Positions 35,061 to 42,298 of a stretch of 42,298 bases of DNA are shown here, one piece after another (the first letter of the stretch is position 1; the number at the start of each line of letters is the position of its first letter). Position numbers and translations under genes: made by a program. The notes under the pieces were generated by a model that was not told the origin of the DNA, did no database searches, and saw only the letters and a program-made list of their open reading frames with translations. Origin of the DNA: Candidatus Poseidoniales archaeon (GTDB lineage Archaea; Thermoplasmatota; Poseidoniia; Poseidoniales; Thalassarchaeaceae). Location: positions 634 to 42,931 of the forward strand of contig DUDF01000017.1 in NCBI GenBank assembly GCA_012959435.1, given 5' to 3'.

Positions 35061-38000
35061 TTAAGGAGTAGTAAATTGGCGGGTAGAATCATCCCACCAG
35101 CGGCCATTTCCATTTTCTACTGTTAGCCGCCAGTAGTAATCGGTTGACGGGAATAACCCATTTAGTGGATGACTATTTCCACCTGTGCTCAAATTACTTC
35201 CAATGGAGTCACAGAAGTCCCAATTCCCCTGCACAACGCCACCATCCACTAGTCCCCAACACACCTTCCACGTGGTGTTTGTTCCATTGTCATAAACCAT
35301 CCATTCAACATCAGCCTTGGTAGTCGTAACATTACTTGCCACCTCAAATTTAGTTTCAGGGTTGTATTCATTTACCCATCCACGGAGAGGGTCGGTATTC
35401 CAAACTGGTAAGTGGTCAACAGCATTCTGGGTTGGTTCGGTAATTGGGAATCCCCAGGCGGCAAGGAATGAGGTCATGTTGTAACCGGTTTTTATCGAGA
35501 TCCATTTTGCATACTCATTGAATTCTGCTGAGTCCCCAGATGGCTGGGTTGTAAGGTTGTAATAGTACTCTTGATAGGCCGCAGTAATTGGTTCCCAACC
35601 GAATTCTTCTTGGATTTGGAGATAGGTTTCTAGTGCCGTCCAAACACTCCATTGGGAGATTTGTGAGCCTCCTGAAAAATAAGTTTCAACCCGGTTTATC
35701 ATACTCTGAGTGTTCAATGCACTATGTCCTGCTCTCAGGTCTTTTCCAACCAACTCAGTCATCAGTTTTACCGAATGAATATTGCATGTTGTTTCTGTAG
35801 TTCCGGGGAGGGTTGATGACATCCATTGGTGGTTATGTCCTAATTCATGGAACATCCCCCAATCCCCATTAGCTCGCATGTAACTTCCGTTCACCACGCC
35901 GCTGACACTTGCTGTGTGGGCCATGAAAGGGTATCCTGAATGCATCCAACCTGCCGAAATTTGCACATCAAATACTGCTCTTTCAACTCGAGGCCAAGGC
36001 GTGTATCCACTGAGATTATGTTCCATTTGCAGGGCCTCATCCCAGAAATCCATGGTTTCGTTGGGGTGGTCAAGATTTCTGATGTAAGATGATGGGACCG
36101 TTAGAATGAACCAATCAGATTCAAGTTCTGCGATTGGCGCCGGTGAATTTCTTAGCACCATGTTCCAATGTTGAACATTTGTTACTCCGTGAATATAGCG
36201 TGGCATGTCAACAGCATTTTCGATTGTGACATTGAAGTCTCCGAATGTTGAGCCTGCCGGGATAGTCACATAAATTGGTCCGCCAAAGGAGTTACCAACT
36301 TGCATTGATGTGTTCTTGACAGACCACCCACGAGTGATTTTTGGATGCCTGTCAAGGGTTGACTTACCCCATAGGGAATCAGAATGTGCGCCGATTAGAA
36401 TTGAGGCGCCCTGGCTCACCATAGATTGTGGGATTGTGATATTGATGACTTCTCCAGCAGGTGCATACATTCCGGTTGCCATTCTGCCCGAAGACCTTGC
36501 ATTTGCATAACCAAATTGACTTGGCAAACCTGCAAAAGTTCCGTTAATCAATACGGTCCTCAGAGGCCTAGGAGAGGTTGGGTTGACTGAACCTGGGAAC
36601 GAACTGTGTGAAGGATGAGGCTCAAGTTCCTCTGCTGGTAATTTGAGCATTAATTGCTCTTGGATATTGAGAATTAAATCATCAACTTCATCGGCATTCA
36701 TTGTGTATTGGTTGTTTGAGTCAATATGAATCCAGCCAGTATCGTTACTCATCTTGCGTAGGGAATTCCATACACCGGTGTAATCTAATGGTAGATTGGA
36801 GACACATAGTGAGACCGTTTTAGCACCGATAGTAGCATCATTTTGGGTCATCATTTGAGTACCACCCACATGGTCAACGATAAGAGGAAGTGCGCCATGC
36901 AATCTGTAAAGGTCACCCCATTCATTGGCATTCACTGCAAAGGTGGCAGAACCTGATGATGTAGATACAAATAGCCCGGTAGATTTAGCAATTTTATTTC
37001 CTGGATAATTGTGTGCAGCATCACTATTTGAGTACGACCAATACCATGCGTGACCACCCATGATTAATCCTCCACCATCTTCTAACCAAGCAGTTATGGC
37101 GAGGTTTTCGCTGTCAGAATATGAGTTCCAGAATTCAGTCACAAAACAATCCAAGTTTACTAGGTCTGCAGTCGTGGCACTCGTTACTACCGCGTAACCC
37201 TGTGAAAGCAGCGTATTCTGCCAGCCGTTGAAGGATGATTCTAGCCCAACAGTTTTTCCATTACCATCACAAACCCAATCAAGCGCATTGAGGCTTAGAT
37301 TGGCACGATTATCACTTCCAGTTCTTGCAACCATTGTTTCATGGCCATAGCCGACAATCCTACCTTTACCGGCGTGCGAAGCAGATGAAATAGGACGGTT
37401 ATCCCAGTCAATTCCAAGACTAAAAGACCATTCACCTATTGGGAGAATAAGTGAAGGCCAAGCCCCACCATAATCAACAGTACCGATTGGCCGCTTGGTT
37501 AATTCATTGTGATCTTGTGCTAAATCATGGATAGCGAAGGTCAGATTCAATTCTAATTCACCTCCTGAATTGTTAGCCCAAATGGTGTGGGTTGTCCAAG
37601 CGTGGCGAGATAAGTTAAGCCCATCTCTTCCTATTGGAGAACCAAAGATTGTACCATTGGTTGGAGATATGAATAGCCCGTCAGGTAGTGATGGCTCCAC
37701 TTCCCAAGTATCAATTGATGGTCCGTTGTTGATTGCTGAAATTGAAACCGAGTTATTCGCTTCTAGAATATGTTCTAATCCTCCATCCCAAGAGATATTA
37801 TTTGGTGTCATGTTGGCGATTCTGATGTCCAGCCAAGTTGAGAAAGAACCTCCTGTATTATTAGCCCAAATGGTGTGATTGACCCATGGTGTTATTTCGT
37901 CAGCACTACCTCCTAGTGTCCCGTTTTGGGTATCAAGTTGTAGTCCGGATGGAAGGGGTGGTTCAATACTCCACGAGACAGCTGTACCGCCACTTGTTGT

Positions 38001-39119
38001 TGGCGTAACATTCAGTGTTGATACGCCAAATACTAGGTCAAAATCTTGGCTACCGTAATCAATGGATTCAACTGGTTTATCATTGACTGTTATTTGTAAA
38101 ATTATTGCTGCGTATCCTCCTGAATTATTGGCATAAACAAAGTGTGCTGAGCGCTCGTAGAGGGCATCAGGGGTCCCATATATCCGTCCTGTAACATATG
38201 AAATGTTCAGCCCTGATGGTAGTGCTGGGTCAACTTCCCAACTCAATACATCTCCTCCATTGTGACTAGGGCTCATATCATTCATTTGCTCTCCAAGAGT
38301 GAGAAACAAATCTTCTTCAAGATAGGTGATTAAACTAGGTGTTTGGTCGTGCACAGTGATGGTTATCTCAGTTGAATCACTCCCTCCATCGTTACTACCT
38401 GTGATCGTGTAAGTTGTGGCTGGCATGAGGGTAGTAGGTGCGCCAATAATTGCCCCATCATCACGTAATTCAAGCCCTGGTGGCATCGGCGGACTGGATT
38501 CCCAAGAGGTCGGTTCGCCCTGTTCATAATCAGCGAAAATAGTGAACGGGTTGCCTTTGGTTAGAATGTGCGTTGATGGTAGGTAGTTCAAAGAAAAAGG
38601 TGCCATATCTACCACTATTACCTCCAATGAGAGGTTTGTTGAACCGCCTTTGTTGGTGACTTCTACATCGCATGTTGTTATGCCAATTTCATTGGCTATG
38701 ATGTCCCATGATGGTTCGTTATCACCTTGTCCTTGACGTAATTGGGCAGCAGAATCAGAGCAGTTGATGGCGAATACAAATGTAGGGTCACCTTCAATGC
38801 TCCAGTTTAGCCCAGTGATCGAGCCGAGATTAACTTGTATCGTATCCGATTCAAAAGATGCATTACTTGGTGGTATGATATTATCACATCTAATTACAAC
38901 AGACAAATCATCTCCAAAGATTTCACGCTGATTATCAGCGCAAATAATTGGCTGGGTTTTGTTTCCTTCATCAATGGGTATCGTGGGTGTATCATTTCCT
39001 TGGTCGGTTGGTGGTGAATCGGGGGTTCGATTAATCAAATAGAATCCAGCACCCCCCAAACTAACTAGCAAAAGCAGTGCTGAAACAGCAATTGCAAGCC
39101 CCGCATTTCCATCTGCCAT
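35061..39119 (-). CDS. Membrane-anchored M60-like (enhancin-type) metallopeptidase with He_PIG-like repeats
   Basis: 1352 residues. An N-terminal membrane helix (about 6-30) anchors the chain without a clear cleavage site. A Cys-containing segment and about five He_PIG-like Ig repeats follow (LPSGLNIS..TGRIYGTP, LPSGLQLDTQNGTLGG, LPDGLFISPTNGTIFGSP). A GATase/ThuA-like alpha/beta region (ITAWLEDGGGLIMGG) comes next, then the peptidase, with HELGH at 1091-1095 and a Glu 14 residues after it (E1109), the HExxH...E zinc motif of family M60. M60 enzymes cut mucin-like glycoproteins. An FN3-like domain ends the protein. The frame extends to 39338, but that part overlaps the divergent gene. The other giant surface gene lies just downstream on the same strand. 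Confidence 0.85.
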   Translation of the reverse strand: MADGNAGLAIAVSALLLLVSLGGAGFYLINRTPDSPPTDQGNDTPTIPIDEGNKTQPIICADNQREIFGDDLSVVIRCDNIIPPSNASFESDTIQVNLGSITGLNWSIEGDPTFVFAINCSDSAAQLRQGQGDNEPSWDIIANEIGITTCDVEVTNKGGSTNLSLEVIVVDMAPFSLNYLPSTHILTKGNPFTIFADYEQGEPTSWESSPPMPPGLELRDDGAIIGAPTTLMPATTYTITGSNDGGSDSTEITITVHDQTPSLITYLEEDLFLTLGEQMNDMSPSHNGGDVLSWEVDPALPSGLNISYVTGRIYGTPDALYERSAHFVYANNSGGYAAIILQITVNDKPVESIDYGSQDFDLVFGVSTLNVTPTTSGGTAVSWSIEPPLPSGLQLDTQNGTLGGSADEITPWVNHTIWANNTGGSFSTWLDIRIANMTPNNISWDGGLEHILEANNSVSISAINNGPSIDTWEVEPSLPDGLFISPTNGTIFGSPIGRDGLNLSRHAWTTHTIWANNSGGELELNLTFAIHDLAQDHNELTKRPIGTVDYGGAWPSLILPIGEWSFSLGIDWDNRPISSASHAGKGRIVGYGHETMVARTGSDNRANLSLNALDWVCDGNGKTVGLESSFNGWQNTLLSQGYAVVTSATTADLVNLDCFVTEFWNSYSDSENLAITAWLEDGGGLIMGGHAWYWSYSNSDAAHNYPGNKIAKSTGLFVSTSSGSATFAVNANEWGDLYRLHGALPLIVDHVGGTQMMTQNDATIGAKTVSLCVSNLPLDYTGVWNSLRKMSNDTGWIHIDSNNQYTMNADEVDDLILNIQEQLMLKLPAEELEPHPSHSSFPGSVNPTSPRPLRTVLINGTFAGLPSQFGYANARSSGRMATGMYAPAGEVINITIPQSMVSQGASILIGAHSDSLWGKSTLDRHPKITRGWSVKNTSMQVGNSFGGPIYVTIPAGSTFGDFNVTIENAVDMPRYIHGVTNVQHWNMVLRNSPAPIAELESDWFILTVPSSYIRNLDHPNETMDFWDEALQMEHNLSGYTPWPRVERAVFDVQISAGWMHSGYPFMAHTASVSGVVNGSYMRANGDWGMFHELGHNHQWMSSTLPGTTETTCNIHSVKLMTELVGKDLRAGHSALNTQSMINRVETYFSGGSQISQWSVWTALETYLQIQEEFGWEPITAAYQEYYYNLTTQPSGDSAEFNEYAKWISIKTGYNMTSFLAAWGFPITEPTQNAVDHLPVWNTDPLRGWVNEYNPETKFEVASNVTTTKADVEWMVYDNGTNTTWKVCWGLVDGGVVQGNWDFCDSIGSNLSTGGNSHPLNGLFPSTDYYWRLTVENGNGRWWDDSTRQFTTP

Positions 39120-39143
39120 TGTAAATGGCAGTAGCGAGTAGGT

Positions 39144-39151
39144 CAATATGA
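39144..39151 (+). promoter_or_regulatory. Probable TATA box of the SDR/kinase-dehydrogenase unit
   Basis: CAATATGA is centred about 30 bp before the ATG at 39178, the first codon of the conserved Rossmann strand. It lies in the 58-base divergent gap with the metallopeptidase gene. Confidence 0.35.
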
Positions 39152-39177
39152 TGCCGCCGTATCGGACATTGACGAAG

Positions 39178-40008
39178 ATGCGTGTGGCAGTGACGGGAGC
39201 AGCCGGATTAATCGGCGGAGTGGTCTTTGACAAGTTAGTCACAGACGGGCACGAAGTGATAGGAATTGACCGCCCACATGATGATTGGATGGAGGCGGGC
39301 AGGAATACCGATGATACAACTGCACCAAGCCGCGTCACCCATCATTTTGACTTAGCAGAAGCAACAGATTCAGATTGGCAGATGATGCTTGACGATTGTG
39401 AATTAGTAGTCCATTTAGCAGCAGATGCAAACCCCTCAAATAGCGATGAGAGTATGTTGAGAAACAACATTTTGGTTTCAACGAATTTAATGCGTAATGC
39501 TCAGGTTGCAGGTGTACGACGAGTGGTGTTATCCTCATCTGGTCTTACTCAGGTTGGACTTGAGAGTGAACTCTTGCCAGGAGGTTCTCTTGAGGGCCAA
39601 CTTATCGGGGTGGGCCACGGCACTTCTACGACTAGCACATACGGTGAATCCAAGGTGTTCGTTGAGAGACTAGGCCAGTATTACTCGAAAGGGCATGGGA
39701 TTGAATGTATTGTCGTGAGAATTGGAACTGTAATTCCCAATGAGTCTGAGCATTGGGAAAGAGGCGGTAGACTCCAAGCAACTGCATTTTTACAAGCAGA
39801 TGTCGCACACTTCTTTGCTGCCGCAGTGCAAGTTGATTTCTCTTCTTGGGATTCGCAATCTTGCGAGGGCCATCCAAATGTCCCAGGATTCCTTTTGACT
39901 GCTGCTCAATCCGATTCACCTGCCCGGTTCATCGACTTAGAACCGGGTATTACTGCTCTTGGTTGGACTCCGATAGAGTGGCCAAGTGGGCCGGAGAATC
40001 TACCATGA
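39178..40008 (+). CDS. NAD-dependent epimerase/dehydratase (extended SDR)
   Basis: 276 residues. GAAGLIGGVV near the N-terminus is the GxxGxxG dinucleotide motif, VIGIDRPHDD holds the acidic residue that favours NAD, LVVHLAADANP and VVLSSSG follow as in sugar epimerases, and YGESKVFVE gives YxxxK. It is most like uronate dehydrogenase/NAD-dependent epimerase types, acting on a sugar or sugar nucleotide; the exact substrate is open. An earlier ATG at 39148 is in frame, but homology begins at MRVAVTGA. The kinase-dehydrogenase fusion starts 24 bases after its stop, so the two form an operon of sugar or polyol metabolism. Confidence 0.88.
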   Translation: MRVAVTGAAGLIGGVVFDKLVTDGHEVIGIDRPHDDWMEAGRNTDDTTAPSRVTHHFDLAEATDSDWQMMLDDCELVVHLAADANPSNSDESMLRNNILVSTNLMRNAQVAGVRRVVLSSSGLTQVGLESELLPGGSLEGQLIGVGHGTSTTSTYGESKVFVERLGQYYSKGHGIECIVVRIGTVIPNESEHWERGGRLQATAFLQADVAHFFAAAVQVDFSSWDSQSCEGHPNVPGFLLTAAQSDSPARFIDLEPGITALGWTPIEWPSGPENLP

Positions 40009-40032
40009 ATTCGTGGCTTAATTGGTGAGATA

Positions 40033-42123
40033 ATGAAAGGCCCATTCACACTCGGAATTGATGTTGGTACTAGCGCCACAAAAGTGCTACTGCTAGATGA
40101 TTCAGGCGAATGGGAAATGGGCTCTTGGCCAACTTCTGAGAGTATCTGGGATAATCTCCAGCACTGGCTTTCGGGCCGGGGCGAATCTGTTGTAAGGGTC
40201 GGTATTACTGGACATGGCCCATCTGCTATTGTGATTCGAAATGGAGAGGTTATTGGATCCAATATATCATGGTTTGATGATTCCTTAGAAGGATGTGAAC
40301 GTGAGGTGACAAATGACCACATTTTGACTAGTAGCAGGGCATGGGTTCCATCCCGCTTAGCCCAATGGGAAAAGGAGAATGGCCCGATAGGTGATGGCGT
40401 TCCGGTACAACTCAAAGACCTGCTTAACTGGGAATTAACTGGAGCGGTGGGTCGTGATACACGCTCCATGCGGGGATATTCAGGTGAAGGAAATTTCTTC
40501 CATCCTGATGAGGTAATCGGCCTTGTCAATAACGCTGGCTCAAAGATTTCTGAAATTAGTATTGGCGCTGAGGTAATTTGTGGCTGTGACGATTTAACAG
40601 CAGGTGTATTGGGGCTAAATGCCAATCAAGGAGATTTGTTTAATCTCGCAAATACTAGTGAACATGTTGGCCTAGTTGGTGGCCAGCCGATGGAGGGATT
40701 GAGCTGGTTACCTCCAATTGGGACATTACCATCACTTTGCTATCTTTCAACATCAACAGGAGGTAAAACACTTGCAGAAAAGTTCAACGTTCAACCGAGT
40801 GCAGAAGCGGTGAAAAACTTCATTTCCCAATTGGAAAATGAAAAAAACACTGGAATTAGTAATGATGTTAAGGCCCCAGCATGGGCTGCAATTAGAGAAA
40901 TAAACCAGCCAATTGAGGAGGTTAGGGATATGTTCCAAAGTAGTGAGATGTTGATTGGCGGTGGCTTGGCATTAATTCCACAAATCGTTGAATCAAGGGG
41001 GGCGATACTTCGTGCTGGTCAAGAGGTCAGTGTTTTGGGTGTGGCCAAACTAGCCCAGCGCCCACTGGCAGTGATATTTGGTGCAGGTAAAGTAGGCAGA
41101 GGTTTCCTAGCCCAACTACTGTTACGAGCAGGTTGGCGAATTCACTTTGTAGACTCAAATTCAGAGTTGGTAAATGCGCTGAAGATTGGCAATTATGCAA
41201 TCAGCAATTTGGCTACTGGTGAAGTCGATATAATTTCAGAATATACGGTCTCTATTGATGAGTGGAGATTGGAAGAGGCATCACTCATTCTTACATCATT
41301 AGGTGCTAATGGTTTAGCAAATTGGGCGCAATCTGTTTGTGATATTGATAGAGAAATTGACATCATATTAGCTGAGAATCATCCTGCTCCTGCTAAACTA
41401 GTAAGGGAGCACATCATTAGTTCAAAAGTCGGAGTCGCTCAAGCACAGGTATTACGCTCCTGTATTGAGCCAACAGCACAACAGGTAGCAGATTTTGGTC
41501 CTCTAATTGTTCAAGTTCAAGATCATTGGACATTACCCCTTGACGCTGATGCACTTATTCACCCTGAATTAGTCTCAAGTGTTCCTGGATTTGAAGCCAA
41601 ACCTAACTTTTCAGTAGAGTTGACAAGAAAATTGTACACCTACAATGCAATCAATGCAGCAGTATGTTATCTTGGAGCAGAAAGAGGATATGTTTGGTTA
41701 AGTGATGCTGCAAATGATTCACAAATTGCCGAGTTAGCGACTCAAGTAGGAGTTGAATCATCGGCTGCTTTGGTTGCAGAATTTGGATTTGATGAGGGTG
41801 AACAGCGAGATTGGTCGGGCATGGCTTTGACCAAATATCAGGATGTAACCATTCGTGACCCGATTGAAAGAAATGCTCGAGACCCGATTAGGAAATTGGG
41901 TTTACATGACCGCATCTTAGGTCCACTACATTTGTGCATCAAACATGGTTTGCCGCATGATGCCTTAATTCAAACAATGAAGAGTGCTCTTAACTACAGA
42001 GAACCAAGCGATTCAGCAGCGATAAAATTGGGTGCATTTGTTGATGAATTTGGTGCTTGGGGCGCGCTACAAAAAGTTGCACGTGGTCTCGATGATTCTC
42101 TTGTGAATTACATTGGTTGGTGA
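40033..42123 (+). CDS. Fusion: FGGY-family carbohydrate kinase + mannitol-dehydrogenase-family protein
   Basis: 696 residues in two parts. Residues 1-340 are a compact FGGY kinase: phosphate loop GIDVGTSATK, GITGHGP, WFDDSLEGC, LLNWELTG, the catalytic Asp region CGCDDLTAGVLG (D186/D187) and a C-terminal GGGLALIP with VSVLGVAKLA. The family is usually about 500 residues, so parts are trimmed. Residues 345-696 are MtlD-like: NAD loop FGAGKVGRGF (350-357 core), AENHPAPAKLV, KLYTYNAIN, FGFDEGEQ, DPIRKL and KHGLPHDALI match mannitol-1-phosphate dehydrogenase. At the catalytic set K533, N538 are kept but the His is N541. A two-step conversion of a sugar or polyol is suggested; substrates unknown. 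Confidence 0.88.
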   Translation: MKGPFTLGIDVGTSATKVLLLDDSGEWEMGSWPTSESIWDNLQHWLSGRGESVVRVGITGHGPSAIVIRNGEVIGSNISWFDDSLEGCEREVTNDHILTSSRAWVPSRLAQWEKENGPIGDGVPVQLKDLLNWELTGAVGRDTRSMRGYSGEGNFFHPDEVIGLVNNAGSKISEISIGAEVICGCDDLTAGVLGLNANQGDLFNLANTSEHVGLVGGQPMEGLSWLPPIGTLPSLCYLSTSTGGKTLAEKFNVQPSAEAVKNFISQLENEKNTGISNDVKAPAWAAIREINQPIEEVRDMFQSSEMLIGGGLALIPQIVESRGAILRAGQEVSVLGVAKLAQRPLAVIFGAGKVGRGFLAQLLLRAGWRIHFVDSNSELVNALKIGNYAISNLATGEVDIISEYTVSIDEWRLEEASLILTSLGANGLANWAQSVCDIDREIDIILAENHPAPAKLVREHIISSKVGVAQAQVLRSCIEPTAQQVADFGPLIVQVQDHWTLPLDADALIHPELVSSVPGFEAKPNFSVELTRKLYTYNAINAAVCYLGAERGYVWLSDAANDSQIAELATQVGVESSAALVAEFGFDEGEQRDWSGMALTKYQDVTIRDPIERNARDPIRKLGLHDRILGPLHLCIKHGLPHDALIQTMKSALNYREPSDSAAIKLGAFVDEFGAWGALQKVARGLDDSLVNYIGW

Positions 42124-42176
42124 TTTTTACAGATTTGCTCAATAGAATTGATAGGCAGACCGGTTAAACGAGGAAC

Positions 42177-42298
42177 ATGGCGCGGAAGAGGCGGGTGAAG
42201 AAGAGCGGGCCGGGCGGCCCTCCAAGTGGACCAGCATCGGGTCCTCCTAGTTCAAAATCTGGCCCACCTTCAAGAGGCCCTCCAAGTGGTTCTTCAAG
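42177..42298 (+). CDS. N-terminus of a G/P/S-rich protein, cut by window edge
   Basis: Forty codons are visible. A very basic start (MARKRRVKKS) runs into repeats of GPPSG and SGP type, which would be disordered. A cytoplasmic nucleic-acid-binding or membrane-tail role could be imagined, but nothing shows it. The reading starts at ATG 42177, 53 bases after the kinase fusion gene, and is open to the window end. Confidence 0.55.
   Translation, partial: MARKRRVKKSGPGGPPSGPASGPPSSKSGPPSRGPPSGSS

Noticed and set aside
30420-39119. Repeats in the surface-protein genes as a CRISPR-like array
   Set aside because: The repetition is at protein level, with long coding units and no short identical repeats with spacers.
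39906-40625. Long open frame (about 239 codons) on the minus strand opposite the kinase fusion
   Set aside because: It is Ser/Pro-rich without motif and lies fully opposite a well-supported kinase domain; it is a shadow frame.

Overview
The window looks like a piece of a marine archaeal genome, most likely Marine Group II (Candidatus Poseidoniales, Thermoplasmatota); that assignment is an inference. It rests on a TATA-binding protein gene, a classical mevalonate kinase, an archaeal SepF-like protein, TATA-like boxes about 26 bp before start codons (leaderless transcripts), GGTG-type ribosome sites, moderate GC, and very large secreted surface proteins built from CARDB, PKD-like and He_PIG-like modules with one C-terminal membrane helix. 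No rRNA, tRNA, CRISPR array, insertion sequence or phage gene was found. Coding density is very high; no gap reaches 300 bases.

Layout. 1-8405: a truncated lipoprotein, a secreted lamin-tail/amidohydrolase/Cys-module protein, cysS, an SDR oxidoreductase, a four-helix membrane protein, msrA and a membrane-bound Fe-S oxidoreductase of the HdrD/GlpC/EtfD type. 8516-11041: mevalonate kinase, TBP and two tandem paralogous small membrane proteins. 11112-18774: two giant tandem paralogous surface proteins, then sepF. 18778-22942 (minus strand): a small acidic protein, a hexapeptide acyltransferase, a Bcp peroxiredoxin, endonuclease III, a small membrane protein and PHP-type DNA polymerase X. 23022-30380: small membrane proteins, a Ca-motif secreted protein, a NifU-like Fe-S protein, a glutamine amidotransferase, a membrane pyrophosphatase, a lipoprotein, a carboxylesterase and a glutaredoxin-like protein. 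30420-39119 (minus): a 1510-residue CARDB protein and a 1352-residue M60-like metallopeptidase. 39178-42298: an SDR epimerase, a fused FGGY kinase/mannitol-dehydrogenase-like protein and the start of a G/P/S-rich protein.

How it fits together. The picture is a heterotroph that degrades polymers at its surface (metallopeptidase, amidohydrolase, adhesion-like repeats), passes electrons into the membrane through an Fe-S oxidoreductase, and recovers energy from pyrophosphate by ion pumping. Redox and DNA repair genes (msrA, bcp, nth, polX, glutaredoxin) are well represented. The most unusual single gene is the sugar kinase/polyol dehydrogenase fusion at 40033-42123, whose dehydrogenase half has Asn where the family has a catalytic His. 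Next are a TBP with a 21-residue insertion in its second repeat, a small beta domain apparently shared by the giant surface proteins and lipoproteins, and a CARDB array in which alternate repeats have markedly higher GC.
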